Positions 33,370 through 40,718 of a DNA stretch of 64,000 nt are shown piece by piece. This DNA comes from Muribaculaceae bacterium Isolate-104 (HZI) (GTDB lineage: Bacteria; Bacteroidota; Bacteroidia; Bacteroidales; Muribaculaceae), in assembly GCA_003762715.1 (NCBI GenBank), contig RIBJ01000032.1, positions 1 to 64,000 of the forward strand, in the 5' to 3' direction. The position numbers were made by a program, and so were the translations under genes. The notes beneath the pieces are model-generated. The model had not been told where the DNA came from. It saw only the letters and a list, made by a program, of their open reading frames with translations, and made no database searches. Positions within the stretch are counted from its first letter, which is position 1. Every line of letters begins with the position of its first letter.

Positions 33370-34803
33370 TCAGAGAACGGGGCTTAGCAGGCGCAGGATG
33401 CTTTCGAAAATGCGGTGGACGAGAGGGCGTTTGCGCCAGTGGGCGAGTTTTATGCGTACGGAGTGGCGCATGTCTTCGGCGAAGCGGTGTTTCATCTGCG
33501 CGTTGACTTCGCGGGAGTATATGAACATGTTTGCCTCGAAGTTGTGCTCAAAGCTGCGGAAATCGATGTTTGCGCTGCCGATAGAGCAGAAGTCGTCGTC
33601 GATAACCACGGTTTTGCTGTGCAGCATGCCTGCTTCGTACAGATATATTTTGATGCCTGCCCTGAGACATTCGTTTATGTAGCTTCGGGAGGCGTAAGTG
33701 AGTATGAACGAGTCGCTTTTGCGTGGTATCATCACTCGTACGTCGACGCGGCTCAACGCGGTTGCCTGTAGGGTTTTGAGCAGGCTTTCGGTGGGCAGGA
33801 AGTAGGGGGTCTGTATTAGCACGCGTTTTTTTGCGTTGCCTATGGCTTTGAGCAGCATGAGGGCGATGTTGCTCCATTCGCTTGTGGGTCCGCAGGTGAG
33901 CATGTGCATTCCTGCGGTTCCTGCGGTGTCTGCCGGCACTGTCTCTTCAAGGAGTTCGCGCCCCATGAAGCGCCAGTCGACGGCAAATGAGTACTGTAGC
34001 GCTCCGACGGCGGGGCCCTGCAGGCGTATGTGGGTGTCGCGCCAGGTGTCGAATCTGCCTCCGTCAATGTATCTGTCGGCGATGTTCATTCCGCCGATGT
34101 AGCCGGTTTTGCCGTCTATTACAACGAGTTTGCGGTGGTTTCGCCAGTTGATGCGTGTTGCGAATGGCGGGAATGCCACTCTGAAGAAGGGGTATGCTTC
34201 TATGCCGGCGTCTGTCATTCGTCTGAAGAACCGATTTTTTACATGTATGCTGCCGATGTGGTCGTAGATGACTCTGACTTTGACTCCGGCGCGTGCCCGT
34301 TCAATCAGCGCGTCGGCTATGCGGGTGCCGATGGCATCGTCCTGAAAGATGTAGTATTGCAGGTTTATGTAGCTTCGAGCCGATGCTATGTCAGCGAGCA
34401 GAGTATCGAATTTCTGTTTTCCGGAGTCAAATATGAGTACTTTGTTTCCGGTGTGGTACGGCGCTCCGGTGAGTGCTCGTGCGAGCATTATGTGCTGCCG
34501 GGTTTCGTCAGACAGCCCTGTTGTGTCGGGTTCTTTGTGCTCCGGCACGGTGAGTTCGCGCAGTCGCCTTCGGTTGCGGCGCGATATCATGTGGGTGTTT
34601 TTGATGCTTCTGCCGAAGAATATGTACAGAATGATGCCTCCGACCGGAAACAGCATCAGCACTGTAATCCAGGCGAGGGATTTCAGCGGGTTTCTGTTTT
34701 CGGACAGTATGATGCCTATGATGCTGAGGATAGTACCCAGATAGGCTACGAACAGGGTCCAGTAGACCCACGGTGTGTTCAGAAACGCTTCAAACTGTGC
34801 CAT
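33370..34803 (-). CDS. cls: Cardiolipin synthase
   Basis: The 477-residue membrane enzyme joins two phosphatidylglycerols into cardiolipin. It has two N-terminal helices (WTLFVAYLGTILSIIGIIL, ITVLMLFPVGGIILYIFFG) and two phospholipase D HKD motifs (HRKLVVIDGKTGYIGG and HSKTVVIDDDFCSIGSANID). QTPYFLPTESLLKTLQ is a family hallmark. Length is normal. It seems to be monocistronic. A GCTAAGTTAGC palindrome lies upstream of the start; I found no clear -7 box. Confidence 0.94.
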   Translation of the reverse strand: MAQFEAFLNTPWVYWTLFVAYLGTILSIIGIILSENRNPLKSLAWITVLMLFPVGGIILYIFFGRSIKNTHMISRRNRRRLRELTVPEHKEPDTTGLSDETRQHIMLARALTGAPYHTGNKVLIFDSGKQKFDTLLADIASARSYINLQYYIFQDDAIGTRIADALIERARAGVKVRVIYDHIGSIHVKNRFFRRMTDAGIEAYPFFRVAFPPFATRINWRNHRKLVVIDGKTGYIGGMNIADRYIDGGRFDTWRDTHIRLQGPAVGALQYSFAVDWRFMGRELLEETVPADTAGTAGMHMLTCGPTSEWSNIALMLLKAIGNAKKRVLIQTPYFLPTESLLKTLQATALSRVDVRVMIPRKSDSFILTYASRSYINECLRAGIKIYLYEAGMLHSKTVVIDDDFCSIGSANIDFRSFEHNFEANMFIYSREVNAQMKHRFAEDMRHSVRIKLAHWRKRPLVHRIFESILRLLSPVL

Positions 34804-34883
34804 TGTGAGCCGTTAATGGCGGCTAAGTTAGCAAGAAGTGTCATATTGTCCTAATAATTGCACAATAAACGTTTACAGGTGCA

Positions 34884-34923
34884 TAAAAGAGGAGCATCCG
34901 CGAAATGAATCGCAGATGCTCTC
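34884..34923 (-). terminator. Intrinsic terminator of the rpsF-rpsR-rplI operon
   Basis: On the minus strand GAGCATCtGCG pairs with CGCgGATGCTC, followed by CTCTTTT. Confidence 0.8.
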
Positions 34924-34951
34924 TATCAGTATGCTGATTATACAGCCGGAG

Positions 34952-35395
34952 TTATTCTGAAACTACTTCGAAGGGGATGTCTACGCTGACTTCCTTGTGA
35001 AGTTTTACGATTGCGTTGTATTTGCCGATTTCTTTGACGGTGTCCTTGATAACGATAATCTTGCGGTCGATGTTGTGACCGAGTTTTTCAAGGGCTTCAG
35101 CAATCTGGATGTTGTTTACAGAGCCGAATATTGTGCCTGTAGAGCTTGTCTTGGCGCCGATGGTGAGGCTGATGCCTTTGAGCTGTTCAGCAACGGCTTC
35201 TGCGTCGGCTTTGAGTTTGGCGAGCTTGTGGGCGCGCTGGCGCTGGTTTTCGGCGAGTACCTTCAGGGCGCTTTCGCTTGCGATGATTGCTTTGCCCTGG
35301 GGGATGAGGTAGTTGCGGCCGTAGCCGTTTTTAACTTCCACCACGTCGTCCTTGTAGCCGAGGGAGGGTATATCTTCCTTAAGAATGATCTTCAT
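34952..35395 (-). CDS. rplI: 50S ribosomal protein L9
   Basis: The 147-residue protein has the N-terminal L9 domain ([32 protein letters not shown] region), a linker helix and the C-terminal 23S-binding domain. Length is standard. It is the third gene of the rpsF-rpsR-rplI operon, 33 nt after rpsR. Confidence 0.97.
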   Translation of the reverse strand: MKIILKEDIPSLGYKDDVVEVKNGYGRNYLIPQGKAIIASESALKVLAENQRQRAHKLAKLKADAEAVAEQLKGISLTIGAKTSSTGTIFGSVNNIQIAEALEKLGHNIDRKIIVIKDTVKEIGKYNAIVKLHKEVSVDIPFEVVSE

Positions 35396-35428
35396 AATTC
35401 CTTGGTTGTTTAGTGAGTGGGGGTTAAT

Positions 35429-35698
35429 TTATTTCATCAGGTCGGTTACATAGGGCAGGAGTGCAAGGTGGCGTGCACGCTTGACAGCCTGAGCTACACG
35501 ACGCTGGAACTTGAGAGAAGTTCCGGTGATGCGGCGGGGCAGAATTTTGCCCTGCTCGTTGAGGAATTTTTTGAGGAATTCGGGATCCTTGTAGTCGATA
35601 TATTTGATGCCGCTACGTTTGAAACGGCAATATTTCTTTTTCTTAACGTCTACCGACAGGGGAGTGAGGTAGCGGATTTCAGATTGAGCTTGTGCCAT
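35429..35698 (-). CDS. rpsR: 30S ribosomal protein S18
   Basis: The 89-residue protein carries [18 protein letters not shown] and the core [19 protein letters not shown] of S18. It binds S6 in the small-subunit platform. It starts 3 nt after rpsF. No ssb gene lies between them, unlike in many Firmicutes. Confidence 0.97.
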   Translation of the reverse strand: MAQAQSEIRYLTPLSVDVKKKKYCRFKRSGIKYIDYKDPEFLKKFLNEQGKILPRRITGTSLKFQRRVAQAVKRARHLALLPYVTDLMK

Positions 35699-35701
35699 TG
35701 G

Positions 35702-36076
35702 TTAGTTCTCCTTAGTTTCGGTTACAACTTCTTCTTTAGTAGCGGCTTTTCCGGCGCGAATGCTGCGACGCTTTTCGGCGTACTGAGCGGCATATTTGTC
35801 GAGACGGAAAGTGAGGAAGCGAATCACACGCTCGTCGCGGCGATAAGCGGTCTCAAGTTTTCTGATGATTGAGGGGTCGCCGTCAAATTCGATGAGGGAG
35901 TAGAAGCCTGTAGACTTCTTTTCGATGGGATAGGCGAGCTTGCGCAGGCCCCAAAGCTCCTGGTTTGCAATAGTCGCACCGTTGTCGGTGAGTACAGTCG
36001 CAAACTTTTCTACCGCTTCCTTCATCTGGGCGTCAGACAAAACGGGAGTTAAAATGAAAACGGTTTCGTACTTCAT
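35702..36076 (-). CDS. rpsF: 30S ribosomal protein S6
   Basis: The 124-residue protein opens [17 protein letters not shown] and has [18 protein letters not shown] and the C-terminal [18 protein letters not shown]6 forms a dimer with S18 on the platform. The C-terminal tail ([17 protein letters not shown]) is charged and probably disordered. A leader of about 56 nt separates the promoter from the ATG. Confidence 0.97.
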   Translation of the reverse strand: MKYETVFILTPVLSDAQMKEAVEKFATVLTDNGATIANQELWGLRKLAYPIEKKSTGFYSLIEFDGDPSIIRKLETAYRRDERVIRFLTFRLDKYAAQYAEKRRSIRAGKAATKEEVVTETKEN

Positions 36077-36137
36077 GTTTTGTTAATGATTTAATTGATT
36101 AAGTGTGCTTTAGGTGCACTATGTACCAAAAGCGCCG

Positions 36138-36168
36138 CAAAGGTAAGCATAATTTTTCAAATACGCAA
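36138..36168 (-). promoter_or_regulatory. rpsF operon promoter (TTG - 20 bp - TACCTTTG)
   Basis: On the minus strand TTG (36166-36168) and TACCTTTG (36138-36145) are 20 bp apart. The leader (about 36076-36132) holds a small GTGC/GCAC hairpin; I could not identify the known S6:S18 autoregulatory motif. Confidence 0.75.
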
Positions 36169-36215
36169 CCGTGCGTGCGCAAGAGCTTGGTTGTGAGTGT
36201 TGTGGAAGGGGGACG

Positions 36216-36273
36216 CGCCTAATGTATGGCACATATATATGATGCACCTAATGTACAGAACCTATATATAATA
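36216..36273. repeat. Two adjacent 29-bp imperfect direct repeats
   Basis: Copies at 36216-36244 and 36245-36273 share CCTAATGTA and TATATAT cores and match at 21 of 29 positions. They lie in the 432-bp gene-free stretch 36077-36508. The rest of that stretch holds the rpsF promoter and a GCCATA/TATGGC hairpin (36449-36466) but no supportable gene. Confidence 0.5.
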
Positions 36274-36508
36274 AGGTGGCGGTCAGTTGGGGCTGATGAA
36301 GCGGAGGGGTTTGGGCAGACGGCGGTCGGCGTTGCAGCAGCGGGCAAATTGCCTCAGGATACCTAAGGTTTTGTCGCTTGGCTGTGGCTGTTGTCGGTCT
36401 GTAATGGGTTTCTTCCGAGGTTTCATCGGTAGTATAACGCCCGGCAGTGCCATATTATTGTATGGCGTTGTGTAAAAATGTCGGGAGGGGGCGCTACACG
36501 CTGCATTG

Positions 36509-37480
36509 CTACATTGCGAGCGCGGCTGCTATCGCGCCCGCGGCGTCGGCATCTTTCATTATCACAGTGCCTTTGCCGTCAAGGAGATATATGCTGGGTA
36601 TGGCGCGGAGACTGTATAGCTCCTGCTCGGTGATTTTGCCTCCGGGATTTATGGCATCAATCCATTTGCCGGGGATTTTGCCTGCAGCGGTGGCGTACAT
36701 GTCTTCGTCGCCGTCGGGGTATACAGCTATTATTCTGACACGACCTGAGGTAAGGGCGGCGTGCAGTGCGCCGTCGTTGTCCATGTGGCTTATGATGCGG
36801 GAGCAGTTGTCGCATTCGGGGTCGTAGAACATGAGTATGACTGCGGTGGCTCCGGCGCATTCTTTGAGCAGTGTTGTTTTTTTGCCGGCGCGGGTTATCA
36901 TGTCGAAGTCGACGGCTGTTGTGCCCTGTCGGTTTTTGCAGGCGTCTTCGAGCTGGGCGGTGTATCTGGCTCTCAGCGCGTTGTCAATGAAGGGGCTGCC
37001 TGTAATAGCTTCGAGGAATGGGATATATGCTTCTTCGGAGAGCATCGGCGATTCGGGGTCGTACAGGTATTTGTCGGCTGTTTCGGCGAGCAGGTTATAG
37101 GCAGTGCGGTCAGCTTCGGCTTTTTTCATGAGAGCCGCCGCTGCGCCGGAAAGGGTGGTGCGGGTGTCGATTAGGGGGAACAGGCTGGCGAAGTTCGCGA
37201 AATTCTGTTCAATGAAAGCTGTGTCGTGGCTTAGCGTTGTGTCGGCGAAGTCCATGCTGTCCCAGAAGTGGGTCACAATGTAGGCGGCTCGCTGTTCGGG
37301 TACGGTGATGTGAGCGGGAATCTGCGGCAGCGGCAGTTGAGCCGGTTCTTCGGGGAGCGGCGCGGTTGTTGCAGCGGCAGTGGGTGTAGTGCGGGAAGGA
37401 GAGGCAGCGGTTGTGCCGGTCTGGGCGCATCCCGCAAGGGCTATTGCTCCTGCGGCGAGAGTGGCGGTGAAAATTCTCAT
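36509..37480 (-). CDS. DUF5106 lipoprotein with thioredoxin-like domain
   Basis: The 323-residue protein has a lipoprotein signal ending in ALAGC (Cys18) and a low-complexity Thr/Ala/Pro linker (to about 55). A DUF5106-like helical domain (AYIVTHFWDSMDFADTTL, about 60-210) follows. The C-terminal thioredoxin fold (ILMFYDPECDNCSRIISHM, AIPSIYLLDGKGTVIMKD) has the pair CDNC, so a disulfide role in the periplasm is plausible. It is coupled to riboflavin synthase by an ATGA overlap (37477-37480), with no evident functional link. Confidence 0.85.
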   Translation of the reverse strand: MRIFTATLAAGAIALAGCAQTGTTAASPSRTTPTAAATTAPLPEEPAQLPLPQIPAHITVPEQRAAYIVTHFWDSMDFADTTLSHDTAFIEQNFANFASLFPLIDTRTTLSGAAAALMKKAEADRTAYNLLAETADKYLYDPESPMLSEEAYIPFLEAITGSPFIDNALRARYTAQLEDACKNRQGTTAVDFDMITRAGKKTTLLKECAGATAVILMFYDPECDNCSRIISHMDNDGALHAALTSGRVRIIAVYPDGDEDMYATAAGKIPGKWIDAINPGGKITEQELYSLRAIPSIYLLDGKGTVIMKDADAAGAIAAALAM

Positions 37481-38085
37481 AGCTGAGGCTCAATCATGCG
37501 TGCGATGTATTTGCCGATGATGTCGAACTCAAGGTTGACTTTGTCGCCGGGGGCGATGCGGCAGAAGTTTGTGTTTTCAAAGGTGTAGGGGATGATAGCC
37601 ACGCGGAAGCTGCCAGGCTCGCTGTCGCATACTGTGAGGCTGACACCGTTTACGGTCACGCTGCCTTTTTCTACGGTCACATAGCCTTTGCGTTTGAGCG
37701 CGAGGTCTTCGTTGTAGACAAATTTGAAGTATGTGCTTCCGTCTACCTCTTCAACGCTTTGGCAGAGTGCGGTTGTGTCAACGTGTCCCTGCACAATGTG
37801 TCCGTCAAGGCGTCCGTCGAGTTTCATGCTTCGTTCGAGGTTTATAAGGTCTCCTTCTTTGAGCGAGCCGAGGTTTGAGCGGTCAAGTGTTTCGGCGATT
37901 GCGGTGACGGTGTATGTGCTGTCGCCGTGGAGTTCCACTACTGTGAGGCACACGCCGTTGTGAGCGACGGACTGGTCAATTGTGAGTTCGTCGGCAAAAG
38001 AGCATTTTACTCTGAGCTGCAGATTGCCTCCCTGTCTTGTGGCGGCGATGACTGTTGCCGCTTCTTCTACTATTCCGGAAAACAT
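37477..38085 (-). CDS. ribE: Riboflavin synthase, alpha chain
   Basis: The 202-residue enzyme makes riboflavin from two lumazine molecules. The duplicated lumazine-binding domains are clear: MFSGIVEEAATVI with VAHNGVCLTVVEL, and LDGHIVQGHVDTT with VTVNGVSLTVCD. Length is typical. The promoter TTTG-20-TACATTTG lies upstream. Confidence 0.95.
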   Translation of the reverse strand: MFSGIVEEAATVIAATRQGGNLQLRVKCSFADELTIDQSVAHNGVCLTVVELHGDSTYTVTAIAETLDRSNLGSLKEGDLINLERSMKLDGRLDGHIVQGHVDTTALCQSVEEVDGSTYFKFVYNEDLALKRKGYVTVEKGSVTVNGVSLTVCDSEPGSFRVAIIPYTFENTNFCRIAPGDKVNLEFDIIGKYIARMIEPQL

Positions 38086-38150
38086 GGTTTTTGTGTAGGG
38101 GTCTTTGTTTGTTAGCGCCGCATTGTCGGAACGGCGGGGTGTATCGGGTG

Positions 38151-38182
38151 CAAATGTAGTTTATTTCGGTGTAAAAGGCAAA
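38151..38182 (-). promoter_or_regulatory. ribE promoter (TTTG - 20 bp - TACATTTG)
   Basis: On the minus strand TTTG (38179-38182) and TACATTTG (38151-38158) are 20 bp apart, starting near 38145. The leader of about 60 nt is too short for an FMN riboswitch. Confidence 0.75.
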
Positions 38183-38226
38183 CGGTGCAAAGGTGCGATT
38201 TCGCATGAATCGGTCTGTGCGGCGGT

Positions 38227-38234
38227 GTAACTTT
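38227..38234 (+). promoter_or_regulatory. -7 box (TAACTTTG) of the holin-like gene
   Basis: TAACTTTG lies 25 bp before the ATG. No -33 match is seen. Confidence 0.5.
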
Positions 38235-38259
38235 GCGGTAAGAATAGAAACCAACCTTT

Positions 38260-38733
38260 ATGAATGAAATTATGACTATGACATTGACACACGAGATTGT
38301 GAGGTCCGGCGCTATGCTCGCCGGGCTGCTTGCGGTGGATTACGCCGGTGTGTTTGTGGCTTTGCTCGCCGACCTGCGCAGCGGTGTAGCCAAGGCGAAG
38401 CGCCTGTCGCAGCCGCTCACTTCGCGGGGCTTCCGCTCAACGGTGGACAAAGCGTGCCGCTATTATCTGACTCTTTTCGCCATGACTGCCATTGATGCTA
38501 TGCTTGTTGCGGCGGTGATGTTTTTGAGAGAGTTTACCGACTGGAACATACCTCCGTTTCCGCTGTTTACGACTGTCGGAGCGATAGGGCTTGGAGTGAT
38601 AGAGCTGAAAAGTATTATGGAAAACACGAACAGCGGAGTTGCCCTCCGCGATGCCGCGGCAACACTCAAGGGGCTTCTTGCCGACCCGGAAATTCGTAAA
38701 ATTGCGGAAAAGTTGCTAAATAAAGATAAATAA
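38260..38733 (+). CDS. Phage holin-family-like membrane protein, orphan
   Basis: The 157-residue protein has three hydrophobic segments: AMLAGLLAVDYAGVFVALLA (about 18-38), YYLTLFAMTAIDAMLVAAVMF and FPLFTTVGAIGLGVIEL. Between the first and second lies DLRSGVAKAKRLSQPLTSRGFRST, the short basic loop seen in Bacteroidota phage-holin-like proteins. It ends with a helical tail (LADPEIRKIAEKLLNKDK). No endolysin or other phage gene is nearby. It may be a relic or a host-adopted membrane protein. An alternative start at residue 5 or 7 is possible. Confidence 0.7.
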   Translation: MNEIMTMTLTHEIVRSGAMLAGLLAVDYAGVFVALLADLRSGVAKAKRLSQPLTSRGFRSTVDKACRYYLTLFAMTAIDAMLVAAVMFLREFTDWNIPPFPLFTTVGAIGLGVIELKSIMENTNSGVALRDAAATLKGLLADPEIRKIAEKLLNKDK

Positions 38734-38810
38734 ATTAAATGAAATGTTAAATATTGCACTGGGGAGTGCGTAATAGCCGTTGCTTCGGGTGGCGGTGTGA
38801 AAAGAATTTG

Positions 38811-38818
38811 TACCTTTG
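38811..38818 (+). promoter_or_regulatory. -7 box (TACCTTTG) of the rimP-nusA-infB operon
   Basis: TACCTTTG lies 51 bp before the rimP ATG. It is inside the reading frame extended from 38816, so the ATG at 38870 is the true start. Confidence 0.65.
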
Positions 38819-38833
38819 CAGAGAATAAGTCAC

Positions 38834-38860
38834 GGAGGAGGCGAGCAGCTTCCTCCTTTT
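38834..38860 (+). promoter_or_regulatory. Terminator-like hairpin in the rimP leader
   Basis: GGAGGAGGC pairs with GCTTCCTCC (9 bp including one G-T, loop GAGCA), followed by TTTTATATA. It starts about 10 nt after the transcription start and ends 10 nt before the ATG. It could act as an attenuator, for example read by NusA, or mask the start region. Confidence 0.6.
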
Positions 38861-38869
38861 ATATATAAT

Positions 38870-39343
38870 ATGATAGACAAGCAGAAACTATATGAGACTG
38901 TAGAGGCGGCTATATCCGGCACGGATGCCTTTATAGTCGACATCACGGTGAGCGCCGACAACTCGATAGCAGTGGCCCTTGACAGCCCTACCGGGGTAGA
39001 CCTTGACGATTGTGTTGAGATTACCCGTAAAATCGAGGGGGTGTTTGACCGCGATATGGAGGATTACGCCCTTGAGGTGGGTTCCGCCGGGCTGACGGCT
39101 CCGTTCAAGGTAGCAGGTCAGTATCTGAAGAATGTGGGCAACCCGGTTGAGGTGCTGACCCGCGACGGGCGTAAGCTACGCGGTGTGCTGAAGGCGTTCA
39201 ACACCGAAGCCGGCGAGTTTGTGCTGACCGTGACGAAAAAGGTGAAGGAGCCGGGCATGAAGCGTCCTGTCATGAAGGATGAGGACGAGACAATAGCTGT
39301 GGACGACACCAAGGATGTGAGATATTACATAGATTTCAAATAA
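38870..39343 (+). CDS. rimP: Ribosome maturation factor RimP
   Basis: The 157-residue protein has the two RimP domains: N-terminal (VDITVSADNSIAVALDSP, CVEITRKIEGVFDRDMEDY) with ALEVGSAGLTAPFKV, and a C-terminal SH3-like domain (GNPVEVLTRDGRKLRGVL). It helps 30S assembly. Length is standard. It is first in the rimP-nusA-infB operon. Confidence 0.93.
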   Translation: MIDKQKLYETVEAAISGTDAFIVDITVSADNSIAVALDSPTGVDLDDCVEITRKIEGVFDRDMEDYALEVGSAGLTAPFKVAGQYLKNVGNPVEVLTRDGRKLRGVLKAFNTEAGEFVLTVTKKVKEPGMKRPVMKDEDETIAVDDTKDVRYYIDFK

Positions 39344-39364
39344 AAAACATACACCATATAATTC

Positions 39365-40675
39365 ATGGCCAAGAAAGAAGAAGCTCCCAATATGGTGGAG
39401 CGGTTTGCCGAGTTCAAAGAGCTTAAGAACATCGACAAGACCACAATGATAAGTGTGCTCGAGGAATCGTTTCGCAATGTGCTTGCCAAGATGTTCGGCA
39501 CAGACGAGAACCTCGATGTGATTATGAACCCCGACAAGGGCGACGTGCAGATTTTCCAGAATCTGGAGGTTGTGCCTGACGGCGAAGTGACCGACCCGAA
39601 TCTTCAGATAAGCCTTTCGGATGCGCGCGCCGACCAGGACCCTGACGCGGAGATTGGCGACGAGCACACCCGTGAAATCATATTTGCCGATTTCGGCCGC
39701 CGCGCCATACTGAATCTTCGCCAGACACTCCAGAGCAAGATTCTCGACTTGCAGAAAGAGGCTATCTACGCCAAGTTCTCCGAGCTTCAGGGCGAGATAG
39801 TGACCGGCGAGGTGTACCAGACATGGAGCCGCGAGACTCTTCTGCTCGACGATGACAAGATAGAGCTTCTGCTGCCCAAGAGCGAAAGCATACCGGGCGA
39901 CTATTTCCGCAAGGGCGAGACAGTGCGCGCGGTTGTGGAGAATGTCGACAACAAGAACAACAACCCGAAAATCACTGTTTCGCGCACAAGCGAAAACTTC
40001 CTGCGCCGCCTGTTTGAACTGGAGGTGCCTGAGATTCACGACGGTCTTATCAACATCCGCGCCGTTGCCCGCATACCGGGCGAAAGAGCCAAGATTGCCG
40101 TGGAGAGCTATGACGACCGCATAGACCCGGTAGGCGCCTGCGTCGGAGTGAAGGGCAGCCGTATTCACGGAATAGTGCGTGAGCTCCGCAATGAAAACAT
40201 AGATGTAATCAACTATACATCCAACCCGTCGCTGTTTATACAGCGCGCCCTCAGTCCGGCAAAAGTATCGTCGATACGCATAGACGAGGAGGAGAAGAAA
40301 GCCGAGGTATTCCTGCGCCCCGAAGAGGTTTCGCTTGCAATCGGCAAGGGAGGTCTGAACATCAAGCTCGCCTCGATGCTTACCGGCTATGTCATCGATG
40401 TGTACCGCGACAACGAGGAGTCGTTTGAGGAGGATATCTATCTCGATGAGTTCAAGGACGAAATCGAACCGTGGATAATCGATGCCCTCAAGAACCTCGG
40501 ACTTGTCACCGCGAAGGCAGTGCTGAACGCGCCCCGCGAGATGATGATAGAGAAAGCGGACCTTGAAGAGACAACGGTGGACAATATCTTGGCTGTGCTC
40601 CGCGCCGAGTTCGAGGAAGAGCCCGAGGCTCAGGAAGAAGCCGGCGACGAGAACGAGGCAGAACCCGCCGAGTGA
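39365..40675 (+). CDS. nusA: Transcription termination/antitermination factor NusA
   Basis: The 436-residue protein contains the RNA-polymerase-binding N-terminal domain, an S1 domain (GEIVTGEVYQTWSRETLLL, about 140-205) and KH domains with VGACVGVKGSRIHGIVREL and LAIGKGGLNIKLASMLTG. It ends with an acidic tail (EEEPEAQEEAGDENEAEPAE). It controls pausing, termination and antitermination. It starts 21 nt after rimP. Confidence 0.96.
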   Translation: MAKKEEAPNMVERFAEFKELKNIDKTTMISVLEESFRNVLAKMFGTDENLDVIMNPDKGDVQIFQNLEVVPDGEVTDPNLQISLSDARADQDPDAEIGDEHTREIIFADFGRRAILNLRQTLQSKILDLQKEAIYAKFSELQGEIVTGEVYQTWSRETLLLDDDKIELLLPKSESIPGDYFRKGETVRAVVENVDNKNNNPKITVSRTSENFLRRLFELEVPEIHDGLINIRAVARIPGERAKIAVESYDDRIDPVGACVGVKGSRIHGIVRELRNENIDVINYTSNPSLFIQRALSPAKVSSIRIDEEEKKAEVFLRPEEVSLAIGKGGLNIKLASMLTGYVIDVYRDNEESFEEDIYLDEFKDEIEPWIIDALKNLGLVTAKAVLNAPREMMIEKADLEETTVDNILAVLRAEFEEEPEAQEEAGDENEAEPAE

Positions 40676-40718
40676 TACCAGTCTGCCAACAAACAACTAA
40701 AAAACTAAAAAATCCTAC

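Noticed and set aside
36287-36475. 62-codon frame in the rpsF upstream gap
   Set aside because: Its composition (Arg/Gly/Leu mix) is unlike neighbouring proteins and it has no promoter or conserved motif.
38086-38150. FMN riboswitch before riboflavin synthase
   Set aside because: The leader is only about 60 nt and shows none of the conserved FMN aptamer blocks.
38260-38733. Prophage
   Set aside because: The holin-like gene is alone; no integrase, capsid, tail or lysin gene lies within the window.
39176-40696. 506-codon open frame antisense to nusA
   Set aside because: It mirrors the codon bias of nusA, has no motif or upstream signal, and nusA is certain. The same applies to long antisense frames at 46296-47588, 40715-41572, 17486-18349 and 745-1515.
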